A DNA stretch of 64,000 nucleotides from Rutstroemia sp. NJR-2017a BVV2 (GCA_002946415.1 NJPS01000004.1:191001-255000); one strand, 5' to 3'. Positions 1 to 10,859 are shown, counted from the first letter of the stretch. Numbers and translations are program-made. Notes: a model not told the origin generated them from the sequence alone.

Positions 1-398
1 GAGTTGGCGGCAGTTGATGGGTGAACATACCAATAAGTTCCATTCTGTTCAATAGTGAAGTTGTAGGTGAAAGAGGATCCTGGGGGGATAGGGCATTGTG
101 TAACATAAGAAGGCCCATCCATTTCATTCGTTCCATTTTGGAACATGCCATGAAAATGGATACTGGCGTCTCTGTCCCCCAATCCGTTGTACATGTTCAC
201 AACGAGTCGATCGCCTTTGTCAACCTCGATAACAGGAAGTGGCCAGGTGTTGTTGACACCGATGACCTTTCTGTCGGCCAGACCATCTGGGTTGACAATA
301 ACCCAGGTAACGTTGAAATCATATGTGACAGTTTTGGCAGCGCATTTGACCACTATCCAAGCAATGGCAGAAAAAAAGACAAAGAGCTGGCGAGCCAT
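1..398 (-). CDS. Fet3-like multicopper oxidase, 5' exon (partial, runs off the left edge)
   Basis: Secreted or membrane-anchored copper oxidase of the laccase/ferroxidase family, probably an iron(II)- or phenol-oxidising enzyme at the cell surface. Translation starts at the ATG ending at 398 (context CACAATGGC). The first ~22 residues form a hydrophobic signal peptide, followed by a first cupredoxin domain with the copper-site motif HFHG, then FQNGT and a GTYW stretch close to the Fet3 pattern. The exon stops at 31: the complement of 25-30 is a perfect GTATGT donor splitting the Trp codon of the GTYW motif (368 coding bases, phase 2), so the HSH ligands lie in the next exon outside the window. 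It diverges from the esterase with only 140 bp between start codons. Ferroxidase versus laccase cannot be settled without the C-terminus. Confidence 0.85.
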   Translation of the reverse strand, partial: MARQLFVFFSAIAWIVVKCAAKTVTYDFNVTWVIVNPDGLADRKVIGVNNTWPLPVIEVDKGDRLVVNMYNGLGDRDASIHFHGMFQNGTNEMDGPSYVTQCPIPPGSSFTYNFTIEQNGTYWYVHPSTAAN

Positions 399-538
399 TG
401 TGAGGATCATCTCCACCAAAAAAAAAGTGAAGACTGCGACGGTTCTGAGAGCAAACGTGCTCTGGGACGATACTGTTATCTAGAAGACGAGAGGAGTCTA
501 GTGAAGGCTGATAGTCTGATATCGATGGCAAAATCTTC
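399..538. promoter_or_regulatory. Divergent promoter region between multicopper oxidase and esterase
   Basis: The 140 bp between two start codons facing apart must hold the 5' leaders and core promoters of both genes. It contains an A-run (418-426) and pyrimidine-rich stretches. I see no recognisable TATA box or named operator. Confidence 0.4.
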
Positions 539-2188
539 ATGGCCCATCATACCACCACAGGTTCTGCTTTGCTTGCCTTGGGTGTAGTTTCTACCGCCCA
601 GGCACAGCTTTACAATAAAGTTATTCAAACTAACTATGGTCCTGTACAAGGCTTCAAATACTTTGACTCATCTACAATGTAGCAGTTCTGGAATACCTCC
701 GACAGTAGCGTCGCTGCTTTCCTTGGAATCCCTTTCGCCGCCGACACCGCCTACCAAAATCGATGGAAGCCGCCTCAACCACGCGAACCATGGAACGAGA
801 CATATCAGGCTACCTCATTCGGGCCTGCTTGCCCTAGTATATACGCTTCCAGTAGCAGCGAGGATTGTTTGAGCTTGAACTTGTGGACTAGTGCGAATTC
901 TACCTCAGACAATTTGCCAGTTGTTGTCTGGAGCCAAGGGAGTGATCAAGCTAATAATGAAGCCATCTATTACGGTGGTGGATTGGCACTTAAAGGTGTT
1001 ATTGGTATTACCTTCAATCGTCGTGACGATGCATTCGGTTTCCTTGCTCATCCTGAGCTCAACCAAGAGGGTTTAGAGACCTTTAGTCATGAGACCTCTA
1101 GAAACTACGGTATCCTCGACCATCTAGAAGTTTTAAAGTGGGTTCAAAAGAATATCGCCAATTTTGGTGGAGATCCAGACCGTGTTACTGTGGCTGGCCA
1201 ATCTTTTGGTTCTTCCCAAGCTTATCATGCTATCAACTCTCCTCTCTTCACTGGTTCTTTCCACGGTGCTATTGCTGAATCTGGTATCCGCTGGCCATAT
1301 GACACTCTCCTTGCTGGACTGGCTACATCCTATGTCAATATGTCTCGAGCTCTGGAACATGGAGTTAACTATACGACTCAACATAATGTATCAACTATTG
1401 CAGAGTTACGAACTCTTTCTATGGAGGATCTCTTGATAGGATCCCAGGATCGTGTTGGTACTGCCGATATCTGGTGGGTCACAGCTTTGTCTGCACAATA
1501 CCCACTTATCTTCAAGCCTGTTCTTGATGGCTATGCTCTTCCCGAAAAGTATATCGATTCCCTGTTGAATGGCCCCGCCAACGATGTTCCTGTTATTACC
1601 GGTAACAACAAAGACGAAAGTGGTGCCGCGACTACAACCAATTTCACCACAGCCGAATACAAGGTGTACTGTACACTCAAATATGGAAATTTGTCCTCGA
1701 AATACTTCCTTCTCTGTCCCGGAAATAACGATACCGAAGTCGACCGATCCTGGAACGCTGCTGCTCGTGATACTTCCGTTGTTGGTTTATGGCTTTTCGC
1801 CGATGCATGGATCAAGAGTGCATCTAGCCCATTCTATACTTACTACTGGGATCATGCACCACCCAACCAAACCGAAGGTGCTTATCATCAATCCGAAATC
1901 TACTATATCATGAACTCTCTCTATGCTAGCGCCGACTCTTATTCATGGACTTGGTATGATTACTATATTGGTGATATGATGTCTGGATACTGGGCGAACT
2001 TCATCAAAACTGGAAATCCCAACATTGGAGGTTCTTTCAAAAATGGTATTCTACCTTACTGGCCTGCTAACAACGGTACCGGTCAATTTGTTCACCACAT
2101 TGGTGATAGATTCGGTGGTATGAGCATCGCTAAGCCAGACCAAGTTGAGTTCATCAAGGAGTACTTTGCACAACAAACTCCTTATTAG
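539..2188 (+). pseudogene. Type-B carboxylesterase/lipase broken by one in-frame TAG
   Basis: Secreted serine esterase of the fungal carboxylesterase B family. The frame starts at ATG 539 with a signal peptide ending near AQA, and stays collinear with the family to the stop at 2186-2188 (550 codons, a normal full length, no intron). The nucleophile lies in GQSFGS, the acidic residue in NKDESG and the histidine in GAYHQSE, so the catalytic triad is present. The frame is cut by TAG at 680-682 (codon 48), where relatives carry an ordinary residue just before the QFW-like segment. No other lesion is visible, so the gene is either freshly dead, polymorphic, or hit by a sequencing error. Translation from a later start would remove the signal peptide and the first strand. 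The stop could end an intron (TGTAG), but the sequence before it is conserved coding sequence. Confidence 0.85.
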
Positions 2189-2520
2189 TGGTTAAGTAGC
2201 TAGAGTTATATAGATTAAATGATATTTGCTCATGTCGCTTTTCGGCCTCATTCAAACCAGTAATAAGTAATCATCGCATTCGCACCGAATACTCAACATG
2301 TAATTTAACAGATGAGATGGAAATGGACCTTATTAGAAGGGCCTTATGCCCGTAATGAGAAAAGCAGACATGAAATCAACAAGAGACTAAGGTGCACCTA
2401 TATGCGTACGCTGTAATCAAGTTGATTGTCTTGGCAGTTATGGACCAGGACTCCCCGGATGGGTCCCCCACAGCGATCGTGGAAGCTGTATCAATCTGTT
2501 TTTTTTTGAAGTCATTCAAA

Positions 2521-2808
2521 ATGACGAAATTCGATGGTCATTCTCGAACGGTCATTATCATTGTGTCAACATTCTTGCCACTGGCTTTGCTTTGCATCTT
2601 GTTGCGGTTGCAAGCTAGAAGGCTCACAAAGGTATCGTATGGGTGGGATGATTTGTGGGCAGTTGGTAGCTTCCTCTTTTTTTCTGCGTGGACAGGCTTT
2701 GCTGTGTTTTCACTGATTATAGTGCGATTAATTGGTTCCTCTTTATATCGGGAGAGGGAGACGCATAGGAAGGGCATCCAGTTAATGCTCGACCGACACC
2801 TGGCCTAG
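2521..2808 (+). pseudogene. Fragment of a fungal rhodopsin-like (PTH11-related) integral membrane protein
   Basis: From ATG 2521 the frame reads a first transmembrane helix (VIIIVSTFLPLALLCILL), then RLQARRL, a basic loop, YGWDDLW and a second helix (AVGSFLFFSAWTGFAVFSLI). This matches the start of the fungal seven-helix rhodopsin-like family, in which RxYxRRL and a GxDD motif sit between helices 1 and 2. After that the reading drifts into unrelated sequence and stops at 2808, and no later helices follow, so only about a quarter of the usual protein is present. An intron beginning after helix 2 was sought, but no convincing acceptor with a homologous continuation was found. It is a relic more likely than a functional short protein. 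Confidence 0.45.
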
Positions 2809-3205
2809 AGGATAGAGTATTCCGGACACTGTATCTGCGACGAAGATGACTGTGGTGTTTATGTGCAGACACAAATGATCAGTTCTTTTAGCGGAGATGG
2901 TTTCATGAAGAATGAGACTGAAGGATGGCATACAAAACACCATGGGCGGTTTCAATAGCATGAGGGTGGTGGCAATTTCTGTGGGTAATACTTGGAATTC
3001 GGGCTGAACTTCAATACAAACCCAGGTCCCACCATTGCCAGTACTCCCCACCTTTTCCCCTCACTTTTTCCTCTTCTATCTCCCCGTTCTCACTGATCCT
3101 CCTCGCGCTTGCTCGATCTCCTCGTACCGTGTTTTAACACCGCCTGCTTTCTTAATGGTAAAAGTTGGCGTCATATACATCCGTACAAGAGCTGCCAAAC
3201 ACAGC

Positions 3206-3757
3206 TTAAAAAGGAGCCCAGCTGCCTCCATCCACAACATCCATAGCACAGTTTGCGACAACACTCTTAACACCAGCACCGAATTTATTCTCGCCCCCTT
3301 GTCTCGCGCTCGGAAAGCACTTATCATTCTTCGTGCCCCCCGACATGAACCAAGTGGTAGCCTTCCCCGTGCAGTCCGCTGTATCCCAGAACTTGAGAAC
3401 GCAGTTCTGGTTGATATTGGGATTGTACCTGTATTCAGAGAGTCAGTTACTCTATCTATCAGAAGTAGATGAGGAGATGGGGTGCTCACACTTCAGCTCC
3501 CCAGCCTGAGAAACCAAGATTGTGACATTGGCCCGGGGTGATTGAAACTTTGCAAATATTAGTAAGAGCTGAAGATTGATCTTCATAGAGGACCTACTGC
3601 CGAGTTCTCGGACGCTGGAGCTATCGCAGGGATACGCGTTGTAGTTTGACATGACGAAGTTGATGCTGGTACGCGCAACAAGCTCCTTGTCTGCCTCGAT
3701 GGGCGACGCGCTGCAGAGAGCTGCCACAAAGGCGATGGTGAGGGTGATCTTGTTCAT
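3206..3757 (-). CDS. Small cysteine-rich secreted protein (146 aa), effector-like
   Basis: Three exons: 3757-3598, 3547-3490 and 3428-3206, with introns of 50 and 61 bp (GTAGGT...AAAG and GTGAGC...ACAG). Exon sizes of 160, 58 and 223 sum to 147 codons. The product begins with a clear signal peptide (MNKITLTIAFVAALCSAS, cleavage near SPIEA), and the mature part has six cysteines (PCD, QCH, NCV, DCT, KCF, NCA), enough for three disulfides. No family is recognised. Size, secretion signal, even cysteine number and gene-poor, repeat-bearing surroundings fit small secreted fungal proteins, which include effectors and antimicrobial proteins, but the role is not visible. The frame is clean and each splice is supported by phase. 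Confidence 0.7.
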
Positions 3758-3863
3758 CTATATCTTGGTTAGACGATGTTGACTGGAGAAGTATATCCAA
3801 GAGAAACACTTACCATTTTGAAGAAGAGATTGCAAGGACGTGGTACTATATGTTGCGGTTAAA

Positions 3864-3920
3864 CTGAGGAGGTGCGATTAAGCTGAAGAGATTCGATTAA
3901 GCTGAAGAGATGTGATTAAA
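3864..3920. repeat. Three tandem 19-bp repeats
   Basis: Three head-to-tail copies of a 19-bp unit of the form CTGAAGAGATNCGATTAAG at 3864, 3883 and 3902, with a few mismatches. They lie about 110 bp upstream of the secreted protein's start codon, so they could sit in its promoter or leader. Confidence 0.75.
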
Positions 3921-6133
3921 TGATGTTGGAATACATTGCACAACGAGAGTTCCTGCTCTCTTTATATAACTTTCGTCCACCAGTTGGGCAGGGCATGGGG
4001 CCATGACTGGTATCGTGAATTTACGAGGAAAACAGACTAAGCACACGAGCGCAGCTTGCCACGGAGACATCACTGGCATCCTGAATCTGCAACGACGATA
4101 GAATAAGCAGTTGAGCTGAACTCGCCAAGCCCGCCGGGTAATCAAGACGGGTATTGGTAATTTTTTTTGGGGAAGTTAAGCTTAAAGCCAAGCTTATCTG
4201 GGAACCAAGATTAGTGTCGTGAAATCTGTAAGGAGAGGGACATGCACATAAGCTTATATCATCGAGATCCATGACTGCGTTGCTTGGTATCGTGAACTAC
4301 TCGGAGGTAGATACGCACGTAAATTCCTCTAGAGTTACGGCCGACAAGTTTTCTATATACTTTAAGCAAAATCAAAAACCAAAAGCTGATGCGCCCTGTT
4401 GAACTGTCGACTTCTCTAATGTAAGCTCACCGATGCTGACACGGACAAGACACTTTCAGTACAGTATTCATTGGGCTGAGATTCTTGGCAGAGCCTCAGG
4501 CGATTATTTACCTAGCATTCTCACCTCCACGAAATTCGTTTCTGTCAAAAAGGTGAGCAAGGCCGCTGCATCGGTAGTGGTTGAGCTGAGGTGCATGAAC
4601 CAGATTACGAGGCTCGGGATATTATGGACCGAATTTTAAAGATGACTGCAAAGATAATTACCCCTTTCACCAAAGGACGGCATGCAATATGACAGCCCAA
4701 GAATCGTACCAAAGGGGTCCGATAAACAGAATCTCGAGAAAGTCTCTCAGATTTGGGTTGAATCTGATCACACGTCGTCTTCAATCCACTGGCGGTCATA
4801 CATTCGGTCCTAGCCCAGTTTCTGAACTGTCTTCTCCGCTGTTTTTGATACGACTGAATGGATTTCTATATTCTAGCAGGTTCACAAATGAAGTTTTGCT
4901 CGGGCCAAATTAGGACGGCACGACTGTGGTATGAACTAGAGACAACAAGTCCGCTTTAGTGAAGCCAAGTCTTCCCTATCCATGAAATGACTTGGCATTG
5001 GAATACAAGGGTTTTGGTCGAGAGGACTGCTTGTTCAAATCAGCTGAATAAATCTTGACTCGTCGTAGTGGTAATTATCAAACCTTGTTGTCCATGTTCA
5101 GGAAGAAAGATCCCGGACTGCAAACTGAATCTCTCGCTAGATCCTCTTGAAGTTCGGTCAACACTATCTGACATAGCCATGGTATCTTGTTCTTTTCCAA
5201 TGATGGCAGTAAGCTGTGAAGTTTGGAATTCGAACGACCCATCCTATCGCGGCCCACGGACTTGTCCAATTCCGAGCCCATTGTCTTCTTCCCCTTCTCA
5301 ACCTCAACAATCGGGCTTCGAACTTGTTCATCATCTCCCAGCTAGTGTCCAGGCTCTAGTGTCTCGGCCTAACCTCACCTAGTAGCGCAATGCATCATCA
5401 ACAACCTCTGCGCCCATGATTTTGCGAACCTCTCAGGCCCTCCTGGTTGGTGGAGATAGCCTATGCGGACAATCCGGATCCTACTTGAGTAGCCGGTTCC
5501 AATATTACAGTACTGTCAAAACTATCTTCGGCAGAGATATTTCCAGTTCGCTTGTCCCCGGTGCTCCCCTCGCTTTATTGGTCGCGCTTACGAGTGGCTG
5601 GGGAGTGTTGGATACGATGGAACGCCATGAGATAGCCTGATAGGTTGGATGGGATGGAGGGGATGTTATGGAGGTATGTAGTACTATATTTCGGATCTGC
5701 ATTTTTTGCGTTTTTGTGTGTAGTCAGTGGTTGAAATTCTGATATAGGTGTGGGTGTGCTCGTTTTTTGTAGCTGAGCGAAAGGATCAGTTATCGTGTTC
5801 GAATATTTCAGATCCTGCCAGTGTTAACCTCCCGGATTCGGGATAGGATGTGAGAGAGAGTACCTCCAGTAGAAAGCAGGTCGGCAAGGAGGTAGTAGCC
5901 ACGTGGAACCTCCTTGTAGCCTCAGTACCAGATACTTATTCAAAACTACTTCGCTTCCTGTACTTCTCTTTGTCATGTGTTCGTACAAGTAACGCCTCCA
6001 CTTCTCGGGCGTCGGAATCTTGTAAACCCAAAAGCGACGCGTGGTCTATGAAGCGGTCCGTTTCATAGATCTCCCAAATCGTGCTATCCTCGTACAAGGT
6101 ATCACCTAGATTTGTTTGAGACTCCTACAGAAC
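3921..6133. other. Gene-poor decayed stretch with no supported gene
   Basis: No reading frame here shows convincing homology or splice structure. Three diverged short copies of a (C)ATGACTGGTATCGTGAA-like sequence occur near 4000, 4066 and 4271-4298. Around 5416-5640 one plus-strand frame contains LVGGDSL followed some residues later by VKTIF, reminiscent of the phosphopantetheine site of an NRPS carrier domain. It stands alone and may be chance or a heavily eroded NRPS end. Confidence 0.4.
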
Positions 6134-6602
6134 GTGGCTGGCGGTATCATACGTTACTCTATGTACTCGGTTGTGTATATATGATTCGAGAGAGTTCAGT
6201 GTTTGTAAAGTATAATGCGGGGTTTGTTGTTATGTCCAGGTCGGGCGTGTTTCGGTTGGTGAACGAGATAAGATGGTGTTGATTATGAGTAGTGCTATTA
6301 AGTGGGAGCGATAAATGTGGCTGGCAGGGTACGCTACTATATGTATCAGGTTGCGTATATAGGACAGTTCGGGGTTTGTTACTATATGAGGGTTTTTTCT
6401 AGTTGGGGGTGAAATGGTGTCATTTCAGCTAGGGAATGGTGCTGTGTAGTGGGTGTGGGAGTGATCAATGTGGCTGGAGTTGTGGTGCGTTACTGTATGT
6501 ACTGGGTTGTTTGTATGGGAGAGTTTGGAGTTCCTTGTTATATGAGGGTTTGTTCCAGAGGGGTGGGGGATCGGATGGGTTGATCGTTAGTGTTTTTATT
6601 GG
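6134..6602. repeat. Degenerate long tandem repeat, about three units of 130-183 bp
   Basis: Three successive segments begin GTGGCTGG at 6134, 6317 and 6470. Each carries in the same order a TACG/TACT-TATGTA block, a GGTTGNGTATAT-like block, GAGTTYRG and TTGTTRTATGAGGG-like blocks, and ends in a GTGGGAG-GAT(C)AATG junction. The units have diverged and differ in length (183, 153 and about 130 bp). The array abuts the truncated 5' end of the polyketide synthase relic. Confidence 0.6.
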
Positions 6603-8265
6603 ATGGGAAATTTAGATAACTCGGATGGAAGCAGGAAGAGGACCTTTATCACTTCTGGTCGTGGCGTGGATGTGGTGTTAAACTCCCTGTCTGGTGAAGG
6701 ACTAGCTGCATCTTGGGAGTGTATTGCACCCTATGGTCGGTTTGTCGAGATCGGCAAGAAAGATATCCTTTCGCATAACACGCTACAGATGTACCACTTT
6801 GCTCGGAATGTTACCTTTAGCGCCGTCGACCTTGCTACCATGAATACGGAGAGGCCGGATCTGATGCTGAAGTCGTTTAATACTATTCTCTCTCTAGTTG
6901 CGAAAGGAGAGTTGACTCCTTCTCAGCCAATGCAGGTATATGGCGTTTCTGAGGTGGAGAAGGCCTTCCGGAGTATGCAGAGTGGAAAGAACTCTGGAAA
7001 GATTGTAATCGAACTGAGAGCTGACGAATATGTCGAGGTAAGAATTTTGATTGATTTCTGAAACTCTCTGATGGACAACGTTCGGTTGCTAATTAGCTGT
7101 ACAGACTGTTCTTGAAACCAAGCCTAGCTGCTATTTTGACCCGAACGCAACCTATGTCATTGCTGGTGGCCTTGGCGGCTTAGGTCGAAGTGTCGCGCGC
7201 TGGTTCGTCAATCGCGGTGCTCGCAATCTCATCCTTATTTCCCGTTCAGGTGGCCGAAGTATCAAAGCTAAATCCTTGATCGAGGAACTAACCAGACAGG
7301 GTGCATGTCTGCGAGCTCCAGCTTGCGATATCGCAGATGAAGTAGCTCTCCAGAATACACTAGATCAATGCCTGTCGGACATGCCTCCAATCAAGGGTTG
7401 TATCCAAGCATCCATGGTATTGAGGGATGCGGCATTTGTGAATATGACATCCGACATGTGGAATGATGCGATTCAATCCAAGGTACTGGGCTCATGGAGT
7501 CTACATACAATACTACCCAAGGGCATGGACTTTTTCATCATGTTCTCCTCTATAGCTGGCATTATCGGCTCTCGAGGACAGTCCAACTATGCAGCTGGTA
7601 ACACGTACCAAGATGCGCTCGCCAGGTACCGTGTCTCCACCGGTGAACGAGGAACAGCAATAGACCTTGGCGCATTTGACGGAGTTGGTATCTTGGACGA
7701 GGATCAGGGACTTCGAGGCAAATTCCGCAGCAAATCTTTGTTCGATCAGCTTTCCAAATCTAATCTCTTTGCTCTTCTTGACTGCTACTGCAACCCAGCC
7801 GAACAGTCCCTCCCTTGCCAGCCCATTTTCGGCGTAAGCATTACAGCTAGCCTACGCGAACATGGTTTAGACTCGGCATATTGGCTCAAAACTCGATTGT
7901 TCTCCCAAGTTGTCTTGGCTGATTCAGAGGAAGAAGTGTTGACAACTGAAGCTGGCCACGTCAACTTCTAGAATGTCTTTGCCGCTGCCTCATCGCTTGC
8001 TGAGGCTACGACGTCCGTAACGGATGCATTGGTTATGAAGCTAGCCAAAACGCTATCACTGTCACTAAATGACCTTGATAGGTCCAAGCCTATGCATGCC
8101 TACGGCGTTGACTCATTGGTGGCCGTCGAGTTGCGGACCTGGTTTTCTAAAGAGCTTTATGCCGATGTTGCCATTTTTGATATTCATGGCGGGTTGAGTA
8201 TCTCTGATGTGGCCGCATTGTCGACTGCGAAGAGCATGTATCGGAAGGATCAGTGGACTACTTAA
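6603..8265 (+). pseudogene. 3' remnant of a highly reducing polyketide synthase (ER-KR-ACP)
   Basis: The surviving part reads in order: the end of an enoyl reductase (GRGVDVVLNSLSGEGL, then YGRFVEIGKKDI and VYGVSEVEKAF), an intron at 7038-7104 (GTAAGA...TACAG, phase 0), a ketoreductase with the NADPH motif GGLGGLG and the active-site region FSSIAG plus YAAGN, and an acyl carrier domain with YGVDSL, whose serine would bind phosphopantetheine. Ketosynthase, acyltransferase, dehydratase and the start of the ER are absent; the sequence begins abruptly next to the repeat array. A TAG at 7969-7971 separates KR from ACP in one continuous frame. It is therefore a truncated and interrupted gene that cannot make a polyketide by itself. 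No tailoring genes of a cluster are evident nearby. Confidence 0.9.
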
Positions 8266-8529
8266 GCTTGAAAAAGAAAGAAATTTCCATAATCTGAGAA
8301 GAAAATTGGTTAATTGTTATTCTTGTGATGTGAAACGATCCGTGAATGATGAGTTTCGTGAATACTCGGCCGCAAGTTGGTGCTTCTTAACATCTATGAT
8401 ATGAAACTGGATAGAGCATGAGTACGACGAGAATGGTATATTTTGGACTCGTAGTGTCCGACCGAAGAAGGTGCGGTTTTGGCAGCAAGAGTCGCGTCCA
8501 AGAACAAATGTTAGGGCGAGTGATTACTA
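8266..8529. other. Spacer between PKS relic and MITE
   Basis: About 260 bp with no supported gene; it probably held the PKS 3' untranslated region. Confidence 0.4.
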
Positions 8530-9078
8530 CAACGCTTTGCATAACTGGCTTTAAAAACCTTAATTTTTTAAAAACATCGATTTTAAAAACATTACCCTTT
8601 CAAAAATCTTGTTTCTTTAATTACTTTTGCAATATTAGGCCTATAATGATAAATGCTAGTTGATTTTAAAGCTCTCTTCGAGATCTACTCAGATCTTATC
8701 TCTTTTTTAATTTATCTTATAAAATAAATAAATTATTCAAGAATTATTAAAAAGTGAGAAAAAGTGAGAGAAGTGAGAAAAAGTGAGAGAAGTGAGAAAA
8801 AGTGAGAAAAGTGATTTTCGTTGAGCTGAGGTTCAGAAAACTGAACCCAAAGTTGAATATTTGCCCTTCAAATTTGAGATCACTTTCTACGCCCCTAGAG
8901 ATATTATACTTTTTTTTAAATGATAGATACTATAGTAATTAAGCTTGCGATCAAATATAATTATAATCCAGTACGTGGTTGTTGGGTTAATTGAGGGTAC
9001 AGAGTGGGATTAATAGCAATTTTTGAAAATCGATGTTTTTAAATTTAAGGTTTTTAAAGCCAGTTATGCAAAGCGTTG
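8530..9078. mobile_element. MITE with ~55-bp terminal inverted repeats and TA target duplication
   Basis: The left end CAACGCTTTGCATAACTGGC (8530-8549) is repeated exactly in inverse orientation at 9059-9078, and the match continues inward (TTTAAAAACCTTAA..., ...AAAACATCGATTTT) for about 55 bp with few changes. TA dinucleotides flank both ends (8528-8529 and 9079-9080), as expected from a Tc1/mariner-type transposase. The 549-bp element is AT-rich and has no coding capacity, so it is a non-autonomous element that would have needed a transposase from elsewhere. It carries internal 19-bp repeats and a small hairpin (GGTTCAG-AAAA-CTGAACC, near 8831). Confidence 0.88.
8752..8808. repeat. Three 19-bp tandem repeats inside the MITE
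   Basis: The unit AAGTGAGAAAAAGTGAGAG occurs at 8752, 8771 and 8790 (last base changed), and each unit is itself built from GTGAGA half-units. Confidence 0.85.
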
Positions 9079-9576
9079 TAAAAGAAAGCTATTCCTAAAA
9101 TGGAAATATATAAGCTAGCGACTATCATGGTATCGACACAAATATTACTTTTCGTTGTTAGATTTGGTTGTGATATAACTTATATTTAATGGCTGTTTAC
9201 ATTTCTTATTAAATCCCACTCGAGCTATATATTCTACGTACAATATCTCCCTTCACTGGCTAGATCGTTGTCAGCATACACAACGTTCTACACGCCGTTC
9301 GCTGACCGCTACGTGATCTCACCCGCTTCCTGACCATCAGTCCACCAAACCTAAGCATTCACTCTGGTGCAGAAATCGTAGACCGACGATAATATCTAAA
9401 AGATTCTTGGATAATAAACACATTGCAATATCTCCGACTCTTTAAGATATCCATTTGACAACAGCAATCAGCTACAATATATGATCCCAAATCAGCCTGT
9501 TTTCTGCCCTGGGGAGCCACTGACTCATATCACCATCTATCTCCCTACTTACTCATTCTCGGTTATCCTTTTAAGT
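9079..9576. other. Upstream region of the hydrolase gene
   Basis: About 500 bp without a supported gene. It holds the promoter and leader of the downstream hydrolase. An in-frame ATG at 9481 would add 32 residues not expected in the family, so 9577 is preferred. Confidence 0.4.
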
Positions 9577-10859
9577 ATGAAGAAATTGTACAAGAAGTTC
9601 TCATCCAGGCTTTCATCTCGCAACCCCAGAACTCAGCCAGATAATGTTACGGTCCTTCCACTTTCAGCCCCCCCATCGGACCCCTCCGCACTCGGTCTAA
9701 AGATCTTACACGACGACGAAGATGCGGAAATCGAGTAAATAGGTCTCTTTTATGATAAAACATTATCATTGCTAAATGATTGACTAGTATCATAGCTCTT
9801 CATGGGCAAAATGGCCATCCAGTGGACTCATGGACGGAAAGGGAAAGTGGGGTATTGTGGTTGAGGGATCTGTTGCCAGAAGAGCTCGGAAGGGTAAAGA
9901 AAGTAGGCTACCAGTGCGAAAGTAAAATGTGGGAAGGAAAAGTAAACGAGAGGATGAAAGATATGGAACTGGGAGATGGATTAGGTGAGGCGGCGAGTAA
10001 GCCAGGCAGGGCGGGAGCAGGAATGAAAGGATTAAGGTTCAGGGTTTTCAGTTACGGATATGGTGCGAAGGAAGGAGCAGAAGAGATTGCTGCAGGATTA
10101 ATGAGGGATGTAGAGAGCGTGAGGGATGGCGAGGTAAGTTGGCACTGATTTCGACTCCTATGCATGAAGCAACATGGGATAAACAGGAAAAGGAACCAGG
10201 ACGCGGGAGGGGAGTAGCTGACGCGAGATATCATAGTCCTTGGACAGAAAGATAATCTGGATTGCGCATAGCTTTGGGGGTCCTATTCTTAAAGCAGTGA
10301 GTCATCGACTATGTTCCATTCTTTAGCATTTCTACTCTTTCTTTATCCCATGTGCTTGCTCTGTTATGTGTATCGAGCTACGTCAGCTAATGTCCCCTAG
10401 GCAATATCTACGCTACCCTCCGCATCCCCGCTACTCACAGCTACCCAAGCAATCCTCTTCTTCGGCGTGGCACAAAACATGGGATTTGAATCTTTGAGTA
10501 TGATTGAGACATTGCCTGATGATGTATTGAGTGGGGAGATGAGAAAGATGAGAAAAGAGGGGATGTTTTTAAGAGAGGGCGAGGAGGAGTTTGAAAAACT
10601 AGAGGGAAGAAAGGCATGGAGAGTGCTTTGGTTTAGGGAAATTGCGGACGGAAACGGCAAGGAACAGGCGAGAAGGGAAGATGAGGATAAGATGGAATAT
10701 GGAACCAGGGATGAAATAAGAAAGGAACAGGAAGGAAGAGAAAGTCGTCTGATTCGTTTGGGAAAGACACATGGCGCCATGGTTAGGTTTGCGGACCGGG
10801 AAGATGAAGATTTCCGCAAAGTGGTAGAATGTTTAAGGAACATTGTGCAGGGTGAATGA
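9577..10859 (+). CDS. SERAC1/DUF676-type alpha/beta hydrolase (340 aa)
   Basis: Four exons: 9577-9734, 9788-10133, 10237-10296 and 10401-10859. The introns (GTAAAT...CTAG, GTAAGT...CATAG, GTGAGT...CCTAG) all keep frame and give 341 codons. The protein starts with a basic region (MKKLYKKFSSRL), then LGLKILHDDEDAEIDIIALHG at about residues 40-58 (first strand and oxyanion-loop HG), WLRDLLPEEL, and the nucleophile elbow IIWIAHSFGGPILKA split over exon 3. Then comes ILFFGVAQNMG, where relatives have a GTPHRG-like sequence. This is the family of serine hydrolases seen alone or as the N-terminus of fungal NLR/ankyrin proteins; lipid or ester substrates are assumed. The C-terminal part is very rich in Glu, Lys and Arg. 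The missing His of the usual GTPHRGS motif makes the catalytic histidine uncertain. Confidence 0.8.

Noticed and set aside
2782..3051. 89-residue minus-strand frame downstream of the rhodopsin-like fragment
   Set aside because: No recognisable domain, no splice partners, composition like random sequence.
8752..8808. Regular short repeats as a possible CRISPR-like array
   Set aside because: Units are directly adjacent without spacers, in eukaryotic DNA and inside a MITE.
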